This document shows positions 37,763 through 46,974 of a stretch of DNA of 64,000 nt, one piece after another. Source of the DNA: CBDFLD01 sp965249005 (GTDB lineage: Bacteria > Acidobacteriota > UBA6911); the NCBI GenBank assembly GCA_965249005.1, contig CBDFLD010000023.1, positions 62,001 through 126,000 of the forward strand. The letters run 5' to 3'. Every line of letters begins with the position of its first letter. The stretch's first letter is position 1. The notes under the pieces are model-generated. The model was not told the origin of the DNA, ran no database searches, and was given only the letters and a program-made list of their open reading frames with translations. A program made the translations under genes and the position numbers.

Positions 37763-38242
37763 ATGCAGCAAGGGTCGAATGATACAGCCCAGCAGCCCAA
37801 GAAAGGGTGGAAAGCCATCCCTGCGTGGCTGTGGTATTCGCTCTTGGCGGTCGTCTTCTGGGGCGTTTGGGGATTCCAGTCGAAAGTCGTCACCGAGCAA
37901 ATCTCGCCCTTGACGAATCAGATATTGTTTACTCCCGGCATGTTGGTTGTGGCTTTTCTGCTTCTGTTCCGTCGTCAAGGGAGTTCCGAGGAAGTGCCGG
38001 GGAGCAAGAAGCTCGGTATCTCGTTTGCCTTCCTTACGGGAATTCTTGGAGGTATTGGGAATATTGCGTTCTTTGAAGCTTTGGATCAGGGAACCCAGGC
38101 TTCCATTATCGTACCAATGACTGCTCTCTATCCAATGGTAACGGTCCTGTTGGCGCTGATGATCCTGAGGGAGAGAATGAACCTCTACCAATGGATCGGC
38201 CTAGGCCTCGCGATAATCGCCATCATCATCCTGGGAGGCTGA
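37763..38242 (+). CDS. EamA/DMT-family transporter, first half
   Basis: 159 residues with a short polar N-terminus and five membrane helices, exactly one EamA repeat. It ends with MTALYPMVTVLLALMILRERMNLYQWIGLGLAIIAI, the EamA hallmark. Usual transporters have ten helices in one chain; here the two repeats are separate adjacent genes, so the working carrier is probably a heterodimer. Substrate unknown; the carbohydrate genes around it suggest a sugar or sugar acid. It is divergent from the Tat-exported TIM-barrel gene and shares its promoter region. Confidence 0.88.
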   Translation: MQQGSNDTAQQPKKGWKAIPAWLWYSLLAVVFWGVWGFQSKVVTEQISPLTNQILFTPGMLVVAFLLLFRRQGSSEEVPGSKKLGISFAFLTGILGGIGNIAFFEALDQGTQASIIVPMTALYPMVTVLLALMILRERMNLYQWIGLGLAIIAIIILGG

Positions 38243-38245
38243 CGA

Positions 38246-38683
38246 TTGATTCCCTACTGGCTCGGAATGGTTGTCCTGGCCCTCATTTTATGGGGAATTA
38301 CCGGGGTGACTCAGAAACTATCGACCAACAATATCAGCTCACGTCTGTCCCTTATCTGGTTCGCCCTTGCCTTTGTTCCGATCGCGCTGCTGCTGCTTGT
38401 CAGTCACGGACTCGACGGGAAATACTCGGTCGGACTGGTGCTTCTGGCCGCGCTGGGAGGAGTCCTCAATGGGCTGGGTGCGCTCACCGCTTTCCAGGCC
38501 TTTGAAAGTGGTGGCAAAGCTTCGGTCGTGGTCCCACTGATGGCGCTTTATCCAATGGTTACAGTCCTGCTGGCGTTCATCTTTCTGAATGAGAGACTGA
38601 GCGGGACCCAGTGGTTGGGGGTGGCGCTTGCTCTGGTGGCCGGGGTGCTTCTGTCATTGGAAACTAAAGAGAGCCAGGACTGA
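38246..38683 (+). CDS. EamA/DMT-family transporter, second half
   Basis: 145 residues, again one five-helix EamA repeat, similar to the preceding gene (MALYPMVTVLLAFIFLNERLSGTQWLGVALALVAG). The start is a TTG at 38246, eight bases after a GGGAGG that lies inside the last codons of the first half; only three bases separate the two genes. This spacing implies coupled translation and one-to-one production, as expected for a two-gene heterodimer. It converges with the enolase-superfamily gene, 13 bases away. Confidence 0.88.
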   Translation: MIPYWLGMVVLALILWGITGVTQKLSTNNISSRLSLIWFALAFVPIALLLLVSHGLDGKYSVGLVLLAALGGVLNGLGALTAFQAFESGGKASVVVPLMALYPMVTVLLAFIFLNERLSGTQWLGVALALVAGVLLSLETKESQD

Positions 38684-38696
38684 TCCGGGTTTTGCT

Positions 38697-39881
38697 TTAC
38701 CCGTCCAATGTCTCGGGCGTTTCGTAGAGAAGCTGACCATCGACTTTGATCTCTACCTTTTTGAGATACTTCCGAATCGTATCCCAGCGGGGTGTCATCC
38801 CGAGGCCGGGTCGTTCGGGAGCTTTCAAGAATCCGTCTGCGTCCGGCGTGAGTGTTTCCTTTGTCAAGTCTCGGCAGAGAGGTTTCGGCTCGAGCGGGTA
38901 CTCCGCCAGATTACTCTCTTCCAGATCCACATAGGCCTGGAGCGAGGCGGAGAGCGCCAGGTTGGAAGTGAAGCTGTGGTTCACATACTTCACACCGCGC
39001 GACTTGGCATATCGAGCTATCTGGCGGGCGGTGGTCAGCCCGCCGATGCGGCCCGCGTCGATTTGAACGTAGGCAATCTTCCCGTAGTCGATCAGCTGTT
39101 TCGCCATGCCGAAATTATGGGATCCTTCTCCACCTGCGAGGGGCACTTCCGGGACCCGGTCGGCCAGCTCTCCGTAGGCACCCGGAGCAGCCGAGAGGAA
39201 AGGTTCCTCCAACCATGTGACGCGATAGGCGGGCATGAGGTTGGCTCGTTCCGAAGCCATTCGGACATCATCGATCCAGACAGTGCCGACATCCACCATG
39301 AGATCGGCGTTTTCGCCCAGACCTTGGCGAGCAGCACCCAGTTGCTTTTCGTCCCTTTCGAGTTCGTGCGTGCCAAAGCCATTCCATCCGAACTTCGCGG
39401 CCGAGAAACCAGCCGTTCGTATTTCTTTGGCTTTCCTGGCTGTCTCTTCCGGGGAGTCGCCGAATAGCACGGAGGCGTAGGGTCGCTTCGGTAGGTTCTT
39501 TGCGGCTCCCATGAGTGACCAGACGGGGGCACTTTCCTTTCGGCCGAGCAGATCCCAGAGCGCCACATCAATCCCAGACAAGGTATGGTCCGCCTGAAGC
39601 AAGTCCAGAGACAGTTGCCGAACCCTCTGATTGACTCTTTCGATGTCCTGCGGGGAGTTCAGATCGGCGCCGAGGACAGCTTCGCTGACCGGGCGGCAGG
39701 CCCCGTGGGAGCGAGGAGTGCAATAAGCGGCAATGGAAACCAGAGGGGAGGCCTCACACTCTCCCCAGCCCTCGTAGCCTCCCGCCAGCACACGCACCAG
39801 GAGCACGTCCTGGCTCCCGTCTTCTTCCAGCGTGACCGTCGGCATGGAAAGATAAAAGAAGTCCACCTTCTCTATTCTCAC
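38697..39881 (-). CDS. Mandelate racemase/muconate lactonizing enzyme family protein
   Basis: 394 residues of the enolase superfamily. The metal ligands are visible as Asp197 (LMVDVGT), Glu225 (WLEEP) and Glu252 (GGEGS). Lys163 (FSAAKFGW) and His302 (KYVNHSF) are the likely bases on either side of the barrel. Such enzymes abstract the alpha-proton of a carboxylate; sugar-acid dehydratases are the commonest role beside glycosidase genes. GTG start with AAGGAG upstream. It lies after the SDR gene (103 bases) and GH116 on the same strand, so dehydration of a sugar acid released and oxidised by the neighbours is a fair inference. Confidence 0.88.
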   Translation of the reverse strand: MRIEKVDFFYLSMPTVTLEEDGSQDVLLVRVLAGGYEGWGECEASPLVSIAAYCTPRSHGACRPVSEAVLGADLNSPQDIERVNQRVRQLSLDLLQADHTLSGIDVALWDLLGRKESAPVWSLMGAAKNLPKRPYASVLFGDSPEETARKAKEIRTAGFSAAKFGWNGFGTHELERDEKQLGAARQGLGENADLMVDVGTVWIDDVRMASERANLMPAYRVTWLEEPFLSAAPGAYGELADRVPEVPLAGGEGSHNFGMAKQLIDYGKIAYVQIDAGRIGGLTTARQIARYAKSRGVKYVNHSFTSNLALSASLQAYVDLEESNLAEYPLEPKPLCRDLTKETLTPDADGFLKAPERPGLGMTPRWDTIRKYLKKVEIKVDGQLLYETPETLDG

Positions 39882-39984
39882 GCGGTTAGCTCCTTACTAT
39901 GTAGACAGCCGCAACTGACGCGTGGCTCGCGCGCAACCGCGCTATCCGGGTCCCGGTCGGGGCTCGCAAAGAACCCACTGGGCT

Positions 39985-40737
39985 TCATAGGGTAAGGCTG
40001 AGCCCACCGTCGACAACCAAGTCGGCACCGGTTAGATAACGGCATTCTGCGGAGGCCAAGAACACGATTGCCGCGGCGATTTCGTCCGGGAATCCTACCC
40101 TGCGTAGCGGAATTCGCCCTGCGCTCAGGTATTGGGTCTCGAACTCGGCGGTAGCGGTTACATCGATTCCGTCCTCAACGCCCATGGGAGTTCGGATGAA
40201 CCCAGGACTCACGGAGTTCACCAAAATGTTCAGCGGCGCCAGTCGTAGCGCAAGAGAGCGGGTCAGCTGGTATACTCCGGCCTTGGCGACTGCGTATGCC
40301 GTGGATTGATCGTCCGAGATCAACCGATGGACCGAACAGAGGTTCACGATGGAACCAGCTTCACTGTGCCTCATGAGTTCCACAACTGCCAGAGCGTAGT
40401 CCTTGTATGCGGTGAGGTTGATCTTCAATATCTTTTCCCAATCGGAACACGAATGTTCGCCGGTGTCCGCCGTGTAGATAGCCGCATTGTTGACGAGAAT
40501 ATCGATCCGACCGAACTCTCTGCCGACGGCTCCCACAACCTCGGCTGTTTGTTCCGCGACGGACACATCGGCCTTGAAGAAGCGCGCGCCGAGCTCGTCC
40601 CTGGTCTGATTTCCCGCCTCGTCATCCCAATCGACGATTGTCACCGATGCACCCTCCTGGACGAACCGTGAGGCAATGCCCTTGCCGATGCCGCTCGCCC
40701 CACCAGTGACCAAGGCGACTTTGTTACTTAATCTCAT
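39985..40737 (-). CDS. Short-chain dehydrogenase/reductase
   Basis: 250 residues, standard classical SDR length. The cofactor motif is TGGASGIG (11-18); Asp36 and the following residues (VDWDD) at the end of strand 2 favour NAD over NADP. The structural motif is NNAA, and the catalytic set is Ser135, Tyr148 and Lys152 (YAVAK). C-terminal GADLVVDGGLS is typical. It would oxidise or reduce a secondary alcohol, probably a sugar or sugar acid given GH116 just upstream (16 bases) and the mandelate-racemase-type enzyme downstream. The ribosome binding site is weak, which fits reading from a polycistronic message. Confidence 0.9.
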   Translation of the reverse strand: MRLSNKVALVTGGASGIGKGIASRFVQEGASVTIVDWDDEAGNQTRDELGARFFKADVSVAEQTAEVVGAVGREFGRIDILVNNAAIYTADTGEHSCSDWEKILKINLTAYKDYALAVVELMRHSEAGSIVNLCSVHRLISDDQSTAYAVAKAGVYQLTRSLALRLAPLNILVNSVSPGFIRTPMGVEDGIDVTATAEFETQYLSAGRIPLRRVGFPDEIAAAIVFLASAECRYLTGADLVVDGGLSLTL

Positions 40738-40753
40738 AAGCGTTCCAGTGTCG

Positions 40754-43342
40754 TCAAAGCGAAGCTTCTTTCCCTGCTACCTGGACCCGCTTGACCGATA
40801 GATTGCCCGTCTTCATTTCCACGAAGGGCTTGCCGTCTCTCAGGCCGACGCTGCCGAAACCCGTCTCAGTGGCGAGAAACGACTTGAAGTCGTCGCCGAT
40901 TCTCGAGTCGATGTAAAGTGTCTCCTCTACGGCGTCGTATCGAACCCCGGTCAAACCCTGGATCAATCCATAGCTGGCCAGGGCTCTCGCATACCAGTGC
41001 CCGCATTCGTACTCGTTGAAAGGATTTCGGATCTTGCCGTCATAGCGGTCGCGGCACGCCCGCACGATTTCGAGACCTTCCTCGACGAATCCTTCCAGCA
41101 TGAGGTGAGACGCCACCTGATACTCGATTCCGGTCCAAACTTCATTGCTGTATACGAAGGGGAGTGACAGTTCATCCCCTTTTGGCCAGCTGCAGAGAAG
41201 AAGACCGCCCTCGTTGCCAAGCGCATAGGAGGGTCGCTGTGGGTTGGCATGGTCGCTCAGATCGTGCTTGAGATTGTATTTGTGAATGGATTTCAGACTC
41301 CTGCCTACCTTGTCCTTGTCGACAATCCCACCAAGTCCACACATTTGGGCAATCCAGAGTCCAAGCACTCCGTCGGACAAGCAACCGTTTCCATACTGGT
41401 ACTTCGGGCCTTCTTGCTCCAGAAGCCTGATTGCTTCCGGCGAGTAGGCCCGCTGCGACTGGACGTAAGCCATGTCTTTGAGGCTCTCCTTCATGGCCGC
41501 GACCGGGTCGGGCGTAGTCAGCCCCTTCCACTGGATGCGCTGAAAAAAGTATTCTCCGTTGAAGAGCTCCTTCTCCATGTAGGATCGGCCCTTGTCCAGC
41601 AGCGCCCGGTAGCGCCCCGCATCTTCTCCCAGGGCCTCGCCCATGGCGCTGGCAGCTGCAAGCGCTCCCAAATAGAAACTGGTGCACATTCCATCCGGGC
41701 CCCAGAACTCGATGTCGTAGGTATTGTGGTGAGGCTCCTCGAGCACTCCTTTGCCCCTTGGATCCCAGGTTCGGATACAGTACTCGAGGCTCTGCTTCAC
41801 CTTGGGCCAGATCCCTGCGAGCCAGGCGGTGTCTCCGGAAATACGCCATTCTCGGTGCACCTTCATGATCCCACCCAGCTGCCCGTCGGCAGCCGCGTGA
41901 AAGGTATGCTCGGTCGGACGGACGGGCAGGGTCGAACGAAAGACCTGGTGCCCCGCCTCATCCTGGCTTTCATGAAACTCCGTCTGTCTCAAGCTGCGTT
42001 CCAGCTCGGGAAATAGATGCGGGATGGCTTGCGCGTAGTTCCAGACGTGAGTGCACGAACCGGCGCAGCAACCGCGATCGTCCATGCAACCTTCCCAGCA
42101 CCATAGGCGCCCGTCACACTGCCTTCGCACGGTGGGGGATTTGAGGATGGTAAGGTTGGCGGCGATTGCTTCGACCACCACGGCCGGGAGCGTTGTGTCG
42201 TAGAAGGTATCCCTGAAGAGGGCGCTTCTTGTTCGAAGAGAGTCGCAATTGTCGCGCCAGTACCCGGCAAGAGACCCAATGCTGTCGAACTTGCTGGCGT
42301 ACCATGGGATATGAAACGGCCGCTCCGGACAGCAGTCATCCGACTCGCACTTCCCCGGCCCCTGATCTAGCCTTCGATTACCTGCCGTGCGCAGTTCCGT
42401 TTTCGGGCAATACCAGGCAAGCATCAGGCGAACGACTCTTTCCTCGCCGGGGGAGAGGGTGAAGGGCAGAAAAAGCGAGGCCCCCGGGGAGCGGCCTTCT
42501 ACTGGCGGTGTTGACTTGGCGGAATTTTCGCGGATATTCTTCCAGGCGATCGTGAGAGGATCAAACCATCCGCCCCGGAACCAGCAGTGATTTACCAGCA
42601 CCCCCGGCTCGTCTACAAACGCGGCAAAGCCACCTTCGTCTTGCGGCCTGTCTTCGGATCCCTCCTGCCAGAGAAGGAAACCATTGCGGAAGGCCTTGAT
42701 GGAGTTGCCTTCGCGTCCGATCGCCATGAAATTCACCGTATTGTAGGAGAAAGTGGCGTCCAGCGAGTGTTGGGTGCTGTTTCTGAATCGATACTCCAGC
42801 GCTCCGACCGGAAGGCTGGAGTCGTCCGCATTTCCAGGGATGAAGGGACTCCAGCCGGTCAATTTCACTTCCAATGGCACATCGTTGTCTTCCAGGCGAA
42901 CGGTTGCAAAGGGAAAGCGAGCCAGGAATTCCGCGCGGCTGAATCGAGGAAGCCCGTAACTCGTCCCCCGGGCACCATTGCCGGTGCCACGCGAGCCAAA
43001 GAACTTCCAACCCGGGACCGGCCCTTCCAGCACTTTGGTGCCTTTTTCGTGCCCCTGGATTGAAATGGCCGCGAACGTCAGCGGCTCATTGTAGATCTGC
43101 GGCTCATTTCTGAGCGAGACATGTGACAAGGCCCCGGTTCCCTCGAGACAGATCATGCCGGCGCCGATACCGCCAATAGGGAAGGCCACGCGGTCGAGCT
43201 GAGCGCCGGAGTAGGTTCCATTGTGAGCTTGCTCCTGCTCCTTGATCTTCTCCGATCTAGTCGGTCTAGCTTCGCCCGCCTTGGCACCCAGAGCCACTCC
43301 CGCTCCGGAAATCTTCAAGAAATCTCGCCGGACATATTTCAT
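40754..43342 (-). CDS. Tat-exported GH116 family glycoside hydrolase
   Basis: 862 residues from the ATG at 43342, chosen for GGAGG upstream and because it opens a twin-arginine signal (KYVRRDFLKISGAGVALG). The N-terminal GBA2-like domain has FPIGGIGAGMICLEGTGALSHVSLRNEP, and the C-terminal (alpha/alpha)6 barrel has the run RRQCDGRLWCWEGCMDDRGCCAGSCTHVWNYAQAIPHLFPELE, NTYDIEFWGPDGMCTSFYLGALAAA and SNEVWTGIEYQVASHLM. These match beta-glucosidase/beta-xylosidase/N-acetylglucosaminidase enzymes of GH116. Cys is unusually abundant around CWEGCMDDRGCCAGSC. It is the first gene of a minus-strand operon with the SDR and the enolase-superfamily enzyme. It should release sugars from beta-linked glycosides outside the cytoplasm. 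Confidence 0.92.
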   Translation of the reverse strand: MKYVRRDFLKISGAGVALGAKAGEARPTRSEKIKEQEQAHNGTYSGAQLDRVAFPIGGIGAGMICLEGTGALSHVSLRNEPQIYNEPLTFAAISIQGHEKGTKVLEGPVPGWKFFGSRGTGNGARGTSYGLPRFSRAEFLARFPFATVRLEDNDVPLEVKLTGWSPFIPGNADDSSLPVGALEYRFRNSTQHSLDATFSYNTVNFMAIGREGNSIKAFRNGFLLWQEGSEDRPQDEGGFAAFVDEPGVLVNHCWFRGGWFDPLTIAWKNIRENSAKSTPPVEGRSPGASLFLPFTLSPGEERVVRLMLAWYCPKTELRTAGNRRLDQGPGKCESDDCCPERPFHIPWYASKFDSIGSLAGYWRDNCDSLRTRSALFRDTFYDTTLPAVVVEAIAANLTILKSPTVRRQCDGRLWCWEGCMDDRGCCAGSCTHVWNYAQAIPHLFPELERSLRQTEFHESQDEAGHQVFRSTLPVRPTEHTFHAAADGQLGGIMKVHREWRISGDTAWLAGIWPKVKQSLEYCIRTWDPRGKGVLEEPHHNTYDIEFWGPDGMCTSFYLGALAAASAMGEALGEDAGRYRALLDKGRSYMEKELFNGEYFFQRIQWKGLTTPDPVAAMKESLKDMAYVQSQRAYSPEAIRLLEQEGPKYQYGNGCLSDGVLGLWIAQMCGLGGIVDKDKVGRSLKSIHKYNLKHDLSDHANPQRPSYALGNEGGLLLCSWPKGDELSLPFVYSNEVWTGIEYQVASHLMLEGFVEEGLEIVRACRDRYDGKIRNPFNEYECGHWYARALASYGLIQGLTGVRYDAVEETLYIDSRIGDDFKSFLATETGFGSVGLRDGKPFVEMKTGNLSVKRVQVAGKEASL

Positions 43343-43529
43343 CTTGGACCTCCGCCTTCCTGAAACGACACGAGAAGGTCGATCTCTCTCGCGTTCATCG
43401 TTAGTCTTCTTGGGGTTACGCTTGCATATCAGGCACGACCAGTCAATGGATTCGAGGATTCGGCGTTGTGGAATTACGTCATGGCAAGAAATCAAAGCAA
43501 ATAGGGTCCAGCGACTGGATCGATATCGG

Positions 43530-45455
43530 CTAGATCCTCGGTTGGGCCCGGCCGAGGCAGAGCGAACATTGCAACTTCGCTGCGGCGTCCGGAGTGCCGG
43601 TGCCGTCGGATGAGTTCACTATTACTGTAATGCGGCTGTCCCCCTGGTCGATCACTCCTCCCTTGAATCCCGAGGTGCAGGAGGTATCCGAGTCCGCAAT
43701 GGTGCAGCGGACATCGTTCACACCGGAGGTCGATTCCGGGATCGCCGCTCCATTTACCAAGACTTGCATCTCCCATTGGTTGCCAGTACCGGGGGCCAGG
43801 TCGACCTTACACCGCAGTCCGTGTACCTCCACCATATCGAAGACACGATAGTGCTCTTCGTTGCTTCGCACCAACCCGATATCGTGATTTTCAAAGTCAA
43901 GGTAGTCGTGAGTCGCTCGAGATTCGGTCGGGTTTCCCGATGCCCAGAGCTCTCTCGCACAAATACCCGAGCTTCGGTCGCCATCCAAATTGAAGGTCAC
44001 GTAATCGCGAGAGCCGCCGTCGATGAAACCAGAGCCGATGCAGAGCGGCGACGCGAGCGCGTTTGGACCCAGCAGCACGGAGGGCCGGTGGGGTTCCGGG
44101 CCCCGGATGGTGAAGGCGATTGGGAATATGGCCGTTGTCGTGTCGACCCAGTAGGAGCTACCGGTTCCCCCCACGTTGAAGAGCGGCACTCCGCAGCGGC
44201 GGAGGCCGAAGCACGGGGTGGGAACCTGCGTTGCATGAGTCACATCGACGAAGACGTCGCCGATGAGCTGGCCGTAGTCCCAGTTGAAGAACACGTGAGG
44301 CTCCGGGCCGATCCCATCGGCAATGAGCCGGAGGTTATCCAGAACCATGATCCCGCCGCTGGGTTTGGTCGGCGCGTCGAATACGGCTGAAAGGCCACCA
44401 TCTCCCCGTAGAGCGGGTACATGCGCAAGTGTCACGTCGGCCAGCGTTCCGGTTTGCTGTTCTTCGTGCGGAACATCGACCGAGCGAACGGACCCGTAAT
44501 ACCCCTCTCCGCCGTTCCAGATAAATGACGATTTCTGGCCGAAGTAGAGCACGGCGGGCGCTTCGGCGAGACTGCACCTCCCACCGCCTGGGCACTGAGC
44601 GTCCGCCCGGGTTCGTGTTTCGCCGGAACATGGGGTGCCGGGCCGTATCCCTCCAGCGCAGAAACCGCCCGGCTCGACGCGAAGAACAGAGTCTTGAACG
44701 AGAGACCGGACCCCGTTTTCAAAGCAAGGAGGGGCACAATCGTTGAACAACGCCAGCGCAGTGGAGCGCGCGTTGCATTCGGAGTCGATGATTTCTACCC
44801 GGGTCACCCCTTGTGGCACTCCGTCGTCTCGTCCCGTTCCGCAGGCTGCCTCGTAGGTGGAGTGACCGCTCGCCTCGCCGACGCTGCGAACCGTAACACG
44901 GCTGTGCTCGATACGGAAAACCGTCTCGTTCCTCGGGTCCTGCTCGGTGTTGGTGTAGACGATACCCGCCACGGCGCTAGTGCCGCCGCCGATTTCCTCC
45001 ACGACGCAATCTCGGATCGTGTGCCGGGATCCAGCCTTCGCCTTTGTCAGGTCGACGTGCCACATCTTTACGTATCCGTCCGGGTTTCCGGCCGGATCCC
45101 ATTGAACACGGACCCCGGGCGCACAGCGCACGGTGAGATCATGTGATCCGTGCGGCAATGCGTAGTCGATCATGTTCCCCGAGCTGTTCGTTCCGGTGAT
45201 GGTCTTGCCGATCTCACAAGTCTTGAACCCGCCTCCGGAGGCACAAGCTTCGAGCGCGTCGATGGTCGAGACCCTCTCAACATTTCCCGGGTGCGACGCT
45301 ATCGGGAGATCGTCCCCCTTGCCGATAGCTGCGCTGGACTGACCCATCAATGGGCGACACAGGGCCAAAAAAACGAGGAGGAGGACGAGGGGTTGGATTC
45401 GGCTCGCTGCGCCATTGGTCGTGTTTAGAGTCAGTAAGTATCTTCTACCGTTCAT
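43530..45455 (-). CDS. Large secreted Cys-rich protein of unknown function
   Basis: 641 residues. The N-terminus is basic then hydrophobic (PLVLLLVFLALCRPLMGQ), a signal peptide ending near residue 39. The rest lacks membrane segments and is rich in Cys, Gly and Thr. Repeated short strands such as TIRDCVVEEIGG, FRIEHSRVTVRS, VEIIDSECNARST and MVLDNLRLIADG resemble a right-handed beta-helix, and the last 130 residues look like a separate beta-sandwich. No catalytic motif is recognised. It could be a surface lectin, adhesin or polysaccharide lyase-like protein. It is alone on the minus strand, read towards the GH116 operon with a 187-bp gap. Confidence 0.7.
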   Translation of the reverse strand: MNGRRYLLTLNTTNGAASRIQPLVLLLVFLALCRPLMGQSSAAIGKGDDLPIASHPGNVERVSTIDALEACASGGGFKTCEIGKTITGTNSSGNMIDYALPHGSHDLTVRCAPGVRVQWDPAGNPDGYVKMWHVDLTKAKAGSRHTIRDCVVEEIGGGTSAVAGIVYTNTEQDPRNETVFRIEHSRVTVRSVGEASGHSTYEAACGTGRDDGVPQGVTRVEIIDSECNARSTALALFNDCAPPCFENGVRSLVQDSVLRVEPGGFCAGGIRPGTPCSGETRTRADAQCPGGGRCSLAEAPAVLYFGQKSSFIWNGGEGYYGSVRSVDVPHEEQQTGTLADVTLAHVPALRGDGGLSAVFDAPTKPSGGIMVLDNLRLIADGIGPEPHVFFNWDYGQLIGDVFVDVTHATQVPTPCFGLRRCGVPLFNVGGTGSSYWVDTTTAIFPIAFTIRGPEPHRPSVLLGPNALASPLCIGSGFIDGGSRDYVTFNLDGDRSSGICARELWASGNPTESRATHDYLDFENHDIGLVRSNEEHYRVFDMVEVHGLRCKVDLAPGTGNQWEMQVLVNGAAIPESTSGVNDVRCTIADSDTSCTSGFKGGVIDQGDSRITVIVNSSDGTGTPDAAAKLQCSLCLGRAQPRI

Positions 45456-45629
45456 GGGAGCGATTTTATCAAGGATTCCCTCTGCAAAAACACAGGAATC
45501 ACGGCGTGGGATCTCTCTTCTACGCCGGCCGCTTCAACAGAGGGTATGTGGCTAGAAAAAATGCCGAATGCAATGGACAGAGATTCAGCTATCCTTAAAG
45601 GTCGTGAGTGCCATTATACGGAGAGTCCC

Positions 45630-46937
45630 ATGATCGTCAGGCGCTTGGTTTTCTTTGCTCTACTCTTGGTGGTGCCCACCGCGCGCGCTCCGTCGCAGCA
45701 ACCCCGGCCATCGGAGGAATTGGGATTTTCCTCTCAGCGATTGGCGAGACTCGAGCGTGTGATTCAGGACTACGTCGATAAGGGCAGGATTCCGGGTGCG
45801 GTCATGCTGGTCGAGCGCGCCGGCAAGGTTGCCTTTCGTCGGGCGCTGGGTTGGATCGATGTCGAAGGCCGCGTGCCGATGCGCGCGGATACTATTTTCC
45901 GATTGGCGTCGATGACCAAGCCCATCACGAGCGTGGGAATCATGATTCTTTACGAAGAAGGCGCTCTTTTGCTTAGCGATCCCGTGTCGAAATACATTAC
46001 GGAGTTTGCCGACTCAACAGTGGCCAGGGCTGACCGCGGCACGGGAATGGACCCGGTAGCAGCCAAGCGCAAGATCACGATCCGCGACCTACTCAGCCAC
46101 ACCGCGGGTATTTCGTACGGAGACGGCGCCTCGGAAGCCGCTTACAAGGCGGCCGACGTTTGGGGCTGGTCGCTGGCCGATCGAGACGAAACCATCGGGG
46201 AGTTCGTTCGCCGACTTGCTGGTCTCCCGTTCGAGGCGCAACCCGGAGAGCGGTGGGTCTATGGTTATGGCACGGACATCCTGGGCCACGTGATCGAAAG
46301 GGTCTCCGGCCTTACTTTGGCTGAGTTTTTTCAGCAGCGCATCCTTGGTCCGCTGAAGATGCGCGACACCCATTTTTTCCTGCCTGCGGAGAAGATGGAT
46401 CGATTTACGCCGATCTATGGGGTGACCGATGCGGGAGGTATTCGGCTGCTCGAGAGGGCCGCCGAGAGCGATTACGCAAAGGCTCCGCGGCGCTGCTATT
46501 CCGGAGGCGCCGGCCTTCTCTCTACGACCGGGGACTATGCCCGGTTTCTCCAGATGCTGCTGAACGAAGGGGAACTGGACGGCGCTCGAATTCTGGGTCC
46601 CAAGACGGTTCGCCTGATGACCGCCAATCACGTCGGAGACCTCTACCCAACGGAACATGGGCCCAGCATTGCCTCCGGGCACAAGGGTTTTGGTCTGGGC
46701 TTCTGGGTGAACGAGGACCTTGGTGCGTCCGGACAACTCGGCTCGGTTGGGAGCTACGGCTGGGAAGGGGCCTACTACACGACTTTCTGGGTGGATCCGA
46801 AGGAGAAGTTGTTTGCCGTTTTCATGACCCACCTTCTTCCGACGGGCGAGATCGATCTTCACGGCAAGCTCAACGCATTGGTCTATCAGGCTGTCCTTGA
46901 AAGTTACAGTGACTCGACCAAGACGAGAACACGCTAG
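45630..46937 (+). CDS. Serine hydrolase, class C beta-lactamase-like
   Basis: 435 residues from the ATG at 45630, chosen for GGAGAG upstream and a signal peptide (MIVRRLVFFALLLVVPTARA). The SxxK motif is Ser94-Met-Thr-Lys97 in FRLASMTKP; the second motif is the Tyr of WVYGYGTDILGHVIE; a HKGFGLGFW segment near the C-terminus stands for the KTG-like strand. The family covers esterases, D-aminopeptidases and penicillin-binding-like enzymes; true beta-lactamase activity is unlikely for this EstB-like type. Exported. It stands alone on the plus strand and converges with the arsenosugar-type glycosyltransferase gene, 37 bases away. Confidence 0.88.
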   Translation: MIVRRLVFFALLLVVPTARAPSQQPRPSEELGFSSQRLARLERVIQDYVDKGRIPGAVMLVERAGKVAFRRALGWIDVEGRVPMRADTIFRLASMTKPITSVGIMILYEEGALLLSDPVSKYITEFADSTVARADRGTGMDPVAAKRKITIRDLLSHTAGISYGDGASEAAYKAADVWGWSLADRDETIGEFVRRLAGLPFEAQPGERWVYGYGTDILGHVIERVSGLTLAEFFQQRILGPLKMRDTHFFLPAEKMDRFTPIYGVTDAGGIRLLERAAESDYAKAPRRCYSGGAGLLSTTGDYARFLQMLLNEGELDGARILGPKTVRLMTANHVGDLYPTEHGPSIASGHKGFGLGFWVNEDLGASGQLGSVGSYGWEGAYYTTFWVDPKEKLFAVFMTHLLPTGEIDLHGKLNALVYQAVLESYSDSTKTRTR

Positions 46938-46974
46938 TGGCCGATACCTGGGGCGACTCTGCGACATCTATCGA

